Below, piece after piece: positions 53,704-61,227 of a DNA stretch of 62,284 nt (position 1 is its first letter; each line of letters begins with the position of its first letter). Made by a program: the position numbers and the translations under genes. The DNA is taken from assembly GCA_035654795.1 (NCBI GenBank), contig DASRWC010000006.1, forward strand, positions 1 through 62,284. The letters are read 5' to 3'. Source of the stretch: JAAYLC01 sp035654795 (GTDB lineage: Bacteria > Bacteroidota > Bacteroidia > Flavobacteriales > Flavobacteriaceae). A model generated the notes under the pieces. It searched no databases. It saw only the letters and a list, made by a program, of their open reading frames with translations, and was not told the DNA's origin.

Positions 53704-53725
53704 TCTGAAGAACTAAATCCTTATC

Positions 53726-53854
53726 TTACTTCTTTTTGTTTTTGTCTTTGTCTCCGCTTGTCTTGTTTGAAGAGGATTGAGATTTAGTACCACTCTGTTT
53801 GTTTGCAGCAGCAGTTTTTTTCTCTTCATTTTTGTTTTTTTCATGAGTTGCCAT
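53726..53854 (-). CDS. 42-residue lysine/serine/asparagine-rich peptide
   Basis: A small protein starting MATHEKNKNEEKK and ending GDKDKNKKK, wholly hydrophilic and strongly basic. An exact TAnnTTTG -7 element (TACCTTTG on the minus strand, 53879-53886) lies upstream and a clear terminator downstream, which supports expression. Its make-up resembles short stress or DNA-binding peptides of Bacteroidota. Function unknown. Confidence 0.62.
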   Translation of the reverse strand: MATHEKNKNEEKKTAAANKQSGTKSQSSSNKTSGDKDKNKKK

Positions 53855-53878
53855 AGCATTTTGTTTTAAGGTTATACC

Positions 53879-53886
53879 CAAAGGTA
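53879..53886 (-). promoter_or_regulatory. Likely -7 element of the 42-residue gene
   Basis: The minus strand reads TACCTTTG, an exact match to TAnnTTTG, 25 bases before the ATG. A -33 TTTG is not obvious. Confidence 0.4.
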
Positions 53887-53972
53887 AGTTGATAATGAAG
53901 AGTTTAAGTATCTAAAAAAATTTATATGGTGTCCATTTGAGTAGAATTGTATTAAAAAACTATCAAAATTTT

Positions 53973-54554
53973 CTACTCGATAATTTCGTAGTGAATCGGT
54001 TTAAAAGTTCCGCCGTTACTGTCTTCCGCGGAACATGCTGTGAGTCCGATTATCAGGTCCATTTCTGCTTCGAACAAAACAAAATCGTGAGCCACACTCG
54101 TTGGCGGCAATACTTGTAGTTTTCCGGTTTCATCAAAAACCACATTCATAAAAATATTGAAAGCGGTAGGAATATCGTCGGGTTTTATTCCAAAAGGCGC
54201 GAGATTGGTATAGAGATTTTCAAAGCAACTCGGATGATACTCCGGATTGTTATACATAATCTGAAAAGTTTCCGGACTGCAAGGAGCCAAAAGGAAATCA
54301 TTCCGACCATTGGTGTCTTCAAGGATTTTCATCATTTTCCGGCTTCGGTTGCTCCATAAATAATTTCCGTGGGTAATCAGGATACTTTCTTCAAAATCCA
54401 TGGTTTTTCCGGAGGATATTTTCTCTCTTGTGTCTTCTGCATTAAATAAAACCATGTCGCTTACTTGGCTGCCTTTCGGGTCGATGACTTTTAATTTCTG
54501 ACCTTTTTTAAGGGTGAAGGCTGCACCGGATTGGGGTTTAATCTTGTGAATCAT
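53973..54554 (-). CDS. Urea carboxylase-associated family protein (DUF1989)
   Basis: A 193-residue protein of the DUF1989 family, known from genes beside urea or guanidine carboxylases. Recognisable blocks: AFTLKKGQKLKVIDPKGSQVSDMVLF, HGNYLWSNRSRKM, LLAPCSPETF, and PTAFNIFMNV. It could bind a metal through conserved His, Cys and Glu, but no activity is known with certainty. It is the last gene of a six-gene operon; ATG 54554 lies 17 bases inside the PaiB-like gene. Confidence 0.88.
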   Translation of the reverse strand: MIHKIKPQSGAAFTLKKGQKLKVIDPKGSQVSDMVLFNAEDTREKISSGKTMDFEESILITHGNYLWSNRSRKMMKILEDTNGRNDFLLAPCSPETFQIMYNNPEYHPSCFENLYTNLAPFGIKPDDIPTAFNIFMNVVFDETGKLQVLPPTSVAHDFVLFEAEMDLIIGLTACSAEDSNGGTFKPIHYEIIE

Positions 54555-55158
54555 AAAAATTTTTAATTATTTCTTCCGTGGAAAAATTCGGACATAAATT
54601 CTTTTGGCTTAACTGCTGCGCGATGTGATGTCGTTCTTCTTTTTCAAAATTTCCATGCCATTTGTGAATTCCTTGAATGCGAATGGGTTCCATCCAAAAG
54701 CCTGTGATATTAGAAAAATCTTCCTGCCAGATTTCTTTTGGAATTTGTTCTTTATATAAAGGGTGTTCTTGTTGTTTTTCAAAAACGCATATCAGTCTTT
54801 CCAAGGATGCGGTTAATTCTTCATCACTTTGAATGATCATTTTCACATTCACATGGACAGCTGAATAATCCCAGGTGCTGATATCGGGTTTGGTGTAAAT
54901 GGAAGAAGAGACGTAGGTATGCGCTCCATGAAAAATGCACAAAGCTTTCTTTCCGTCTTTCAAGAATGGCAGCATCTCGTTGTGATTGGCAATGTGACCA
55001 AACAATCGGAAATGACTTTCGTCGCCGTCTATCAGGATAGGAATATGTGTTGCCAATAAATCTTTGTCGGAAATAACAAAAACGGCAAAAGGATGTTGTT
55101 TTATAAACTTGAAAATGAATCCCTTATCGTTTCTTTTATGTGCTTTGGGCTGATACAT
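54538..55158 (-). CDS. PaiB-like FMN-binding protein
   Basis: A 206-residue FMN-binding split-barrel protein of the PaiB (negative transcriptional regulator) family: MYQPKAHKRNDKGFIFKFIK, PFAVFVISDKDLLATHIP, FHGAHTYVSSSIY, and TGFWMEPIRIQGIHKWH. In Bacillus, PaiB was named a regulator of sporulation and protease genes, yet the fold is that of flavin oxidoreductases. Here it sits between an N-hydroxylase homologue and DUF1989, so a catalytic role is possible. Confidence 0.9.
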   Translation of the reverse strand: MYQPKAHKRNDKGFIFKFIKQHPFAVFVISDKDLLATHIPILIDGDESHFRLFGHIANHNEMLPFLKDGKKALCIFHGAHTYVSSSIYTKPDISTWDYSAVHVNVKMIIQSDEELTASLERLICVFEKQQEHPLYKEQIPKEIWQEDFSNITGFWMEPIRIQGIHKWHGNFEKEERHHIAQQLSQKNLCPNFSTEEIIKNFYDSQD

Positions 55159-55176
55159 TCGTCTAAGATAGGAAGA

Positions 55177-55893
55177 CTATTGCTTTTTATGAAAAGGACA
55201 TTTCCATTCTTGAGAAACCTGCCGGCCGCTGTACTGCAAAGCTTCACTTGATTCCCCAAAGTCTTCCAACATTGGATTTATAGACCCTTGTAATTTCTCA
55301 TCGCGTTTTCTGATTCGGTCGCGAACCTTTTGATAAACACCCATTTCTCTCAGTTTTTCAAATTGTGCATGAAGATTAAAGACCAAGGCGGGCCAAGGAG
55401 TTTGTCTGGCCATTCGTGAAGATTTTGGGTGCATCCCAATAACATAAAATGCTCTTCCGGCAAGGCTGAAGCTGAAATTGGCGCTGTCGGGGTCGTCACT
55501 TACACGGTCATCCCAAGGGGTGTTGTCTTTTTCGTGAAGAAATTGCAACTGCCGCCAAAGCAGGTTTTCAAATTCGATTTCCGAAACAATTTCCTGCTCC
55601 GGAAAAACGGCTATAAAAGATTTGAAGACGTTATCATCGAAATCATAGTTTTCGATATAATTTTCGATGTCTTTTATCATTCGCTCCGCCACCAGAGGAC
55701 TTCCAAGTTTATTATAGGTGTGAAGGTCGTAGTTGTCTCCCATAAAAACCGATTTTGCCATAACGCATGGGTGGGATTTATCGAGAATGAACGATTTAAA
55801 GGTTTCAATAACGTTTTCTGTATTAAAGTGAATAGGTGCTTCCATATCTTTTTTCTTAAAGGTATGGAGCACCTGTGGAGGAAGGTGGGGCAT
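55177..55893 (-). CDS. YqcI/YcgG family protein (haem-dependent N-hydroxylase homologue)
   Basis: A 238-residue protein of the YqcI/YcgG family, which includes GntA of guanitoxin synthesis and DcsA of D-cycloserine synthesis, enzymes that hydroxylate a guanidine nitrogen of arginine-like substrates using haem. Family-like stretches are HPCVMAKSVFMGDN, ENLLWRQLQFLHE, FSFSLAGRAFYVIGMHPKSSR and RQTPWPALVFNLHAQFEKL. The start may be ATG 55893 or 55845. It lies 21 bases after the GH1-like gene and 18 bases before the PaiB-like gene. Whether the haem ligand is conserved cannot be verified here. Confidence 0.85.
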   Translation of the reverse strand: MPHLPPQVLHTFKKKDMEAPIHFNTENVIETFKSFILDKSHPCVMAKSVFMGDNYDLHTYNKLGSPLVAERMIKDIENYIENYDFDDNVFKSFIAVFPEQEIVSEIEFENLLWRQLQFLHEKDNTPWDDRVSDDPDSANFSFSLAGRAFYVIGMHPKSSRMARQTPWPALVFNLHAQFEKLREMGVYQKVRDRIRKRDEKLQGSINPMLEDFGESSEALQYSGRQVSQEWKCPFHKKQ

Positions 55894-55914
55894 TAAATTT
55901 TTTTTAAGCCAAGT

Positions 55915-57105
55915 TTAAAGGGAATTTAACGACGAGATTTTTTTTGGATTAACAGCAGGATTTATTACAGCAACAGCCAATAATTTTTCAAATAAATCCT
56001 GTCCTTCCCGAATGGATTCGATATAAGGCTGATGTGGTTTTCGATTTTTGAAGCTATCCATATCCCAGATACCACAATTTGAAAAACTCGACAGGTCATC
56101 CCAGTCGGGTCGGTCGATTACCGGATAGATGCACAATCCGTGAATGGGAACATTATTTTTCATTGCCGTTGCGACTTCTACTAAAATTTCCTTCATCCAT
56201 TGTTTTCTCAACAATCCGAAATGACCGGTTTCTGTAATAACTATGGGATATCCATAGCGCCCGTACACTTCTTCCAGTAAGTCAGAAAAAGGAGTCAAAA
56301 GTCCGTGCGCATCAGGCCACGGAATGGTTTGGTTCAAATCATTCCACTGATTGTTGTAGTAATAATTTGCGCCGAAAACATCAATTAAACCTTCATCGCC
56401 GCCCAATTCGGGACACATTCTTCCCGTTAAAACATCCATTGCCTGATATTGAATTTCGTGCTTTTCGAAAACGGTAAGAAAATCGGATTCAATTCCGGAA
56501 GGATGCACTTTAACCAGCGGCTCCACAGCCAGTATAACCGTATCGGGAAAAGATTCTCTGATTTTATGCATCGCAGCAATGGCTGCTTTGCATAAATGAT
56601 ATTTGATGTCAAAGCCGCTATTCACCGCAAACGGAACGGTGCCACGAACATCGCCAGAATGCCAGGAAAGAAAACTGATTTCGTTTATCGGGATAATCCA
56701 CGGAATTTGCGGCCTCATTTTGTGGTGATAATTCAGAAAAGCTTCCGTCAACGCTACAAAACGTGCCGTAAATTGCGGATGCGTAGGAATGAGTCCGTCG
56801 GGATATCCGAAATGGCATAAATCCCAGATAATCTGAATATCATGGCTCAATGCGGCATTGAACAACGGGTCCAGACGTGAAAAATCAAATTCGAAAGGTT
56901 TTGCTTCCACGTCGCTCCAGCAGATTCCTTCGCGAACCACCGAAATTCCGATATCTTTTAATAATTTATAATCGTCATAAACCCGTAAATCGTGCTCCGT
57001 TTCTTTTTGAAGATTTATTCGAATTCCCGAACGGTTAATATGGTCCGCGCATTCGAAGCCGCCCATAAAAAAACTCTTGAGCGGCGGGATAACGTTGCTT
57101 TTCAT
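55915..57105 (-). CDS. GH1-like glycoside hydrolase
   Basis: A 396-residue clan-A (beta/alpha)8 protein. The acid/base glutamate is E142 in IPINEISF and the nucleophile E292 in VITETGHF; WSDVEAKPFEFDF and DVFGANYYYN also fit family 1. It is shorter than typical beta-glucosidases (about 450). It overlaps glf by four bases (ATGA). In related organisms such hydrolases accompany glf and a glycosyltransferase, and may trim or remodel the glycan made by the operon. Confidence 0.85.
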   Translation of the reverse strand: MKSNVIPPLKSFFMGGFECADHINRSGIRINLQKETEHDLRVYDDYKLLKDIGISVVREGICWSDVEAKPFEFDFSRLDPLFNAALSHDIQIIWDLCHFGYPDGLIPTHPQFTARFVALTEAFLNYHHKMRPQIPWIIPINEISFLSWHSGDVRGTVPFAVNSGFDIKYHLCKAAIAAMHKIRESFPDTVILAVEPLVKVHPSGIESDFLTVFEKHEIQYQAMDVLTGRMCPELGGDEGLIDVFGANYYYNNQWNDLNQTIPWPDAHGLLTPFSDLLEEVYGRYGYPIVITETGHFGLLRKQWMKEILVEVATAMKNNVPIHGLCIYPVIDRPDWDDLSSFSNCGIWDMDSFKNRKPHQPYIESIREGQDLFEKLLAVAVINPAVNPKKISSLNSL

Positions 57106-58241
57106 AGCTCAACTATTGGTTCTTTGTTCTTGGCTTCAGCATATACTTTTTTGAAAAGTTCCAAAGCATTTTTAAACGCTTCATCCATATTGAAATACTT
57201 GTAGTTTGCCAATCTTCCAACAAAATGGATGTCGGGATGGTTATCGGCTTCTTCTTGATATTTCCTGTAGATCTTCAAGTTTTTTTCATTGAGCACCGGA
57301 TAATACGGGTCGCCGTCATCGGTTGTGTATTCGCGTACAATGGTCGTTTTTTCCGATTTCTGATTCCCGAAATGTTTATATTCCACAATCCGTGTAAAAT
57401 CCACTTCTTGTCCGGGATAATTCACCACCGAATTTTCCTGAAAGTATTCCTGATTCACCGTCTCTTTCACAAAATTGATTGAGCGATATTCCAGTTGCTG
57501 ACCGATGCTGTGTTTAAAATCGAAAAAACGGTCAATTGGGCCGGAATAAAAAATTTTTTCAAATTCCGGAAGGTCATCTTTTACGTCGAAATAATCGGTA
57601 TTTAAATGAACGGAAATGTTTGGGTGGTTCAGAATTTTCTCGAACATCTGCGTGTAGCCGCCTTTAGGCAACGCTTGATATTTATCGGAAAAATAATAAT
57701 CGTTATGGTCGGTGCGAACGGGAATGCGGTTTAAAACTTCCGCATTCAATTCGTCGGGAAATTTATCCCATTGTTTTTTGGTGTAATACTTAAACATTTT
57801 CTCATAAAGCATGGGTCCAACTTTACTCAACACCGCTTCTTCGCCATTTTTCGGATTTTCTATCGGAACACGATTTTCTTCTAACCAAGCTTTCATTTCA
57901 TCTTCATTCTGAATATTGGTTCCGAAGAGTTCATTCACAGTATCAATGTTTACGGGAATGGGAACCATTTTATCATCCACTTTAGCAATGACTTTATGCT
58001 TCCACGGATACCATTCGGAAAACCGATTAACATATTCCCACACATCTTCATAGTTGGTATGAAACAGGTGCGCGCCGTATTCTGAGACTAAAATTCCGTT
58101 TTCGTCAATGTAATCGTAACAATTTCCGCCAATATGGTTTCGTTGTTCCAAGACGACCACTTTATGTCCTTTGGAAGCATAACGTTCTGCCAGAACAGCA
58201 CCGGAAATTCCGGCACCAATAACTAAAATATCTCCCTTCAT
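57102..58241 (-). CDS. glf: UDP-galactopyranose mutase
   Basis: A 379-residue FAD enzyme that interconverts UDP-galactopyranose and UDP-galactofuranose. FAD-binding loop is VIGAGISGAVLAERYASKGH, followed by LEQRNHIGGNCYDY. Further family blocks: EYGAHLFHTNYEDVW, KKQWDKFPDELNAEVLNRIPVR, and YSGPIDRFFDF. It overlaps both neighbours by four bases, so glycosyltransferase, mutase and hydrolase are tightly coupled. The presence of glf implies a galactofuranose-containing surface glycan. Confidence 0.96.
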   Translation of the reverse strand: MKGDILVIGAGISGAVLAERYASKGHKVVVLEQRNHIGGNCYDYIDENGILVSEYGAHLFHTNYEDVWEYVNRFSEWYPWKHKVIAKVDDKMVPIPVNIDTVNELFGTNIQNEDEMKAWLEENRVPIENPKNGEEAVLSKVGPMLYEKMFKYYTKKQWDKFPDELNAEVLNRIPVRTDHNDYYFSDKYQALPKGGYTQMFEKILNHPNISVHLNTDYFDVKDDLPEFEKIFYSGPIDRFFDFKHSIGQQLEYRSINFVKETVNQEYFQENSVVNYPGQEVDFTRIVEYKHFGNQKSEKTTIVREYTTDDGDPYYPVLNEKNLKIYRKYQEEADNHPDIHFVGRLANYKYFNMDEAFKNALELFKKVYAEAKNKEPIVEL

Positions 58242-59380
58242 ACCACAACCAGATTTATAAGTTCAGACATTTTCATTGCCGTATGGTCCCAAGAAGTGGT
58301 GTCCAAAACATTTTTATAAAGTGGTAGAAAACTTCTCTTTTTGTCGTTTTCAATTGCTTCCACGGCTTTTTTAAATTGCTCGGCAGAATCCACAATCTTT
58401 ACGCAATCAGAATATTGGGAAACAACATCCTTAATAGCTGTGGAAATAATCGGTTTTTCGGCAGCCATATATTCCAGCGTTTTTGTGGGACTGATAAACC
58501 GTGTGGCGTCGTTCAGCGCAAAAGGCATCATCGTGTAATCCAGACCGGCGAGATAATTCGGAAGTTCGTTATATGATTTCATTCCGAGATAATGGATGTT
58601 GTCGCCCTTAGCCAAATCAGCTTCACCGATTTTCGCCAAAGGACCAATCATCACAAAAGAATAATCAGGCATTATTTTGGCGGTTTCTGCAAGAAGTTTC
58701 ATATCAATCCGCTCATCGATTACTCCTATATATCCAATAGTCGGCTTCGGAATTTCTTTTAAGTCATCCGGAATTTTTATCTCATCGGTTGCTTTTTTAA
58801 AGTGAACCAAATCCACCGAGCTTGGGAAACAGTGTACATTTTTCTGTTGTTTCGATTTGGATTCAAATAAAGACCTTCCGCCGGTGAAAATTACGTTTGC
58901 AACTTTCATCAGTTCCTGTTCCTGCTCCTTAATAGTTGTTGGCGCACCTTTAAACAGCGAAAGTTCATCCATACAATCATAGATTACTTTTTTAGGTTCG
59001 ATAAACGGCATCAATTCCATAAAAGAAGGCGAGTAAAACCAGGCAATCGGAATTTCCTGAATCTGAAGTTGACGCAAGATTTTATGGATGTCATAAATCG
59101 TGTCCACTTTCGGTTTTAGCACGCTAAGGGTGGGGGAGACTACTTCTATTTCATAACCGATCGATTGGTTTGGACCTTTCCCAATGGGTTCTTCTATAAA
59201 GAGTGTTTTTCTTGTTTTGGATAATCGGCTAATGAGATGTTGCGGGCGTTGATAAACAAAATCCCATCGCAAATGGGAGAACACAATCATTTCGTAAGCA
59301 GGTTTTTTAACCGGTTTTGTCGGCGACGTCATTATTCTCGAGGAAGGTGTCGCATAGCTTGATTCTTTTCTTAATAACAT
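58238..59380 (-). CDS. Glycosyltransferase, GT-B fold
   Basis: A 380-residue group 1 glycosyltransferase. N-terminal FSHLRWDFVYQRPQHLISRL is typical of a GT family found beside glf. C-terminal sugar-nucleotide domain: PTIGYIGVIDERIDM, HYLGMKSYNELPNYLAG, and FISPTKTLEYMAAEKPIIST with the E(x7)E-like pocket. ATG 59380 and ATG 59332 are both possible. It is first in the operon and probably transfers galactofuranose or a related sugar. Confidence 0.92.
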   Translation of the reverse strand: MLLRKESSYATPSSRIMTSPTKPVKKPAYEMIVFSHLRWDFVYQRPQHLISRLSKTRKTLFIEEPIGKGPNQSIGYEIEVVSPTLSVLKPKVDTIYDIHKILRQLQIQEIPIAWFYSPSFMELMPFIEPKKVIYDCMDELSLFKGAPTTIKEQEQELMKVANVIFTGGRSLFESKSKQQKNVHCFPSSVDLVHFKKATDEIKIPDDLKEIPKPTIGYIGVIDERIDMKLLAETAKIMPDYSFVMIGPLAKIGEADLAKGDNIHYLGMKSYNELPNYLAGLDYTMMPFALNDATRFISPTKTLEYMAAEKPIISTAIKDVVSQYSDCVKIVDSAEQFKKAVEAIENDKKRSFLPLYKNVLDTTSWDHTAMKMSELINLVVV

Positions 59381-59601
59381 AGCTTTAATTTTTTGTTCGT
59401 GGTTTAAAACTATATCGGAAAAGTGAAAGCTTAGACCTTGATGAGTTTCAAAGGTTGACCTGATAAAATGTTATAATTTAATGAATTGCGCCTGATAAGT
59501 CGTGCAGGGTGCGGTATGAAAGAAAGGGCGTTAAACTTTGTGAATTGTAGCCTAAGGTTATGTTATTTAAGGACTAATCAGCTGCATCCTGTATTAATTT
59601 T

Positions 59602-60342
59602 ATGGAAGTAAAAAAAGAAATTAACCCTAAAAAATGCAGCATTATGAGTCCAAAAGAAAGAAATGACAAACACGGAAACCAAAGCCAACATCATACCCAT
59701 ACCGATAGGGAAGGCAGAACTTTTCAACAAGATGCAGGAAGCGACACGCCATCCGGCAGAATGAGCGATTACGGTGAAAGCAATCAAAGCCGAAGCGAGC
59801 AAAATCACAAAAGAGGAAGCGACTCCGCAGAAGGACAATTTGGAGTTCACGAGAATGAACGTGAGAGAAAAACCCAAACCGACCATCCTTCACAAGGTTC
59901 GGGCGCGGAATTTGGCGGAATGAGTAATCAACACCAACAACGCAACGAATTTCAAGGTCAATCTCATCACGAGCAAGGTCGTCAGCAGCAAGGTCAGCAA
60001 CAGCAGCACCAAGAAGGTCAACACCATCAGCAACAGCAAGGTCAGCACCATCAACAGCAGCAGGATAATGACAGCAGATTAAGACAGAGAAGTGAACATG
60101 GACAAAATCAACAGAATCCAACCAACCGGGGAGGATTTCAGGATTTGACTCAAGGTTCGCAACATCAAAGTCATAATCAAAGCGGCCGTGACAGCAGCTT
60201 AAATCAACCTCAAGGTTCAGAACACAGCGATTTCTCCGACAGTTCGCAAAGCGAAAGTCCAACAAATTCGTCTCGAACCAATCAGGACGAAAATCAGCGC
60301 AATCAGGACCCGACTTTAAATGACCAAGACAGACCGAGATAA
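59602..60342 (+). CDS. Glutamine/histidine-rich disordered protein
   Basis: A 246-residue hydrophilic protein. Residues about 108-160 consist of Q and H repeats (QQQGQHHQQQQ type); flanks are rich in S, N, D and G. It has no hydrophobic core. ATG 59644 (residue 15) is an alternative start. It may be a stress hydrophilin or a metal-binding or condensate-forming protein; that is inference from composition. The codons for Q are mixed (CAA, CAG), so the repeat is not a pure DNA tract. Confidence 0.72.
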   Translation: MEVKKEINPKKCSIMSPKERNDKHGNQSQHHTHTDREGRTFQQDAGSDTPSGRMSDYGESNQSRSEQNHKRGSDSAEGQFGVHENERERKTQTDHPSQGSGAEFGGMSNQHQQRNEFQGQSHHEQGRQQQGQQQQHQEGQHHQQQQGQHHQQQQDNDSRLRQRSEHGQNQQNPTNRGGFQDLTQGSQHQSHNQSGRDSSLNQPQGSEHSDFSDSSQSESPTNSSRTNQDENQRNQDPTLNDQDRPR

Positions 60343-60367
60343 GTAGATGATGAGTGATGAATGGTAG

Positions 60368-60400
60368 AAACCCGTTCTCTTTGTTGAGGGCGGGTTTTTT
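60368..60400 (+). terminator. Terminator of the Q/H-rich gene
   Basis: AAACCCG (60368-60374) pairs with CGGGTTT (60391-60397), followed by a T run. It ends 26-58 bases after the stop codon. Confidence 0.7.
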
Positions 60401-60427
60401 AATAACAATTAAAGATTTTAAAATCTC

Positions 60428-60458
60428 TTGAAGTTAAGGTTGCAAACTTATATATTTG
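60428..60458 (+). promoter_or_regulatory. Promoter of the 64-residue candidate antitoxin
   Basis: TTG at 60428-60430, a 20-base spacer and TATATTTG at 60451-60458, an exact TAnnTTTG element. The ATG at 60464 lies almost at the expected transcription start, so the message would have little or no leader. Confidence 0.5.
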
Positions 60459-60463
60459 CAAGA

Positions 60464-60658
60464 ATGAAATTCTACGAGAAATATCCACAGTTAAGAGAGA
60501 AGCAATTTTTAGTCGAAATGCTCTCAAATACCGTGTTTTCGACAATGGCCCTAGAAAATCAGGATGTGCCTATGTCGAAGATAAAGGAGATTGTATTGGC
60601 TCTATTGCGGGAACGAGAATTAGAAGGGACGCAATTCTTTACGAATCAGAAAGAATAA
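60464..60658 (+). CDS. 64-residue protein with a Fic-inhibition type motif, candidate antitoxin
   Basis: A small, charged, mostly helical protein starting MKFYEKYPQLREKQ. Residues 27-32 read TMALEN, which fits the (S/T)xxxE(G/N) motif by which Fic antitoxins (VbhA, FicA and intramolecular versions) block the ATP gamma-phosphate site. E31 would be the inhibitory glutamate. Its 3' end overlaps the 3' end of the convergent fic pseudogene by 39 bases. An upstream in-frame ATG at 60428 falls in the promoter and is not favoured. Function is inferred; the motif is short. Confidence 0.6.
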   Translation: MKFYEKYPQLREKQFLVEMLSNTVFSTMALENQDVPMSKIKEIVLALLRERELEGTQFFTNQKE

Positions 60659-61201
60659 GAGTTCGAAATCCCCATTGTCAGCAGCTTTCATTGCATTAAT
60701 GTATATTTTTCGACTTTCTCCTTCTCTACTATATAATTCTACGGGTTGATAACCTAGTTTCAAAGCAACTATATTCATCAGAAGTCGCCCTGTCCGTCCA
60801 TTACCGTTATTAAAGGGATGAATCTTTACAAATTCATAATGTGCAAAAACAAGACAATCTAAATGCTCATCTTTAGTTTTAGCTTTATTGAGTTTGTAAT
60901 TCAGGTTGTCGATAAATTGATACATTAATTGTAGAATCCGATAGGGTTCAGGTGGAGTCAATTTACCTACAGAAACACTGACAGTTCTCCATTTACCAGC
61001 CCAATCATAGAGCTTTGAAAAAGCTACTTCGTGAATCTTTAAAATTAATTAAACGGATAAAATAGTTTCGACTTCTAAATCTAATATGAATAATTCTGCA
61101 GAAGTAATTCCTTCTGCTTCGTATTTATTAATTAAATCCGTATCGGTTATACCGAGTTTATTCTCATCAGGTGCCGGTGTCCAACTCGTTCTATCCTTCA
61201 T
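60620..61201 (-). pseudogene. Fic-domain AMP-transferase gene interrupted by an in-frame stop
   Basis: Reading from ATG 61201, 50 codons (MKDRTSWTPAPDENKLGIT...) match the N terminus of flavobacterial Fic proteins. A TAA at 61049-61051 then breaks the frame. The same frame continues with LILKIHEVAFSKLYDWAGKW and the intact catalytic HPFNNGNGRTGR (histidine at residue 128). A single C-to-T change from CAA would give the stop. Restart could occur at TTG 60961, giving a 113-residue fragment with the catalytic motif. A sequencing error is an alternative. Confidence 0.85.
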
Positions 61202-61227
61202 TCTTTCGAATTTAAGTTCAATTATAT

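Larger units (their letters stand above)
53369..53725. other. Intergenic region with inverted repeats, no gene
   Basis: A 357-base gap. It holds a 15-base palindrome (53416-53430), a group of AT-rich inverted repeats (53531-53613) and the terminator of the small lysine-rich gene (53675-53703). No coding frame with codon structure was found. Confidence 0.7.

Noticed and set aside
59985..60070. Repeated CAG/CAA-rich units that look like a short tandem or CRISPR-like array
   Set aside because: They are codons of the Q/H-rich protein; units are irregular, with no spacers of constant length and an open frame across them.
59642..60265. A 207-codon minus-strand frame opposite the Q/H-rich gene
   Set aside because: Its valine- and aspartate-rich repeats mirror the Q/H codons; no start signal or domain supports it.
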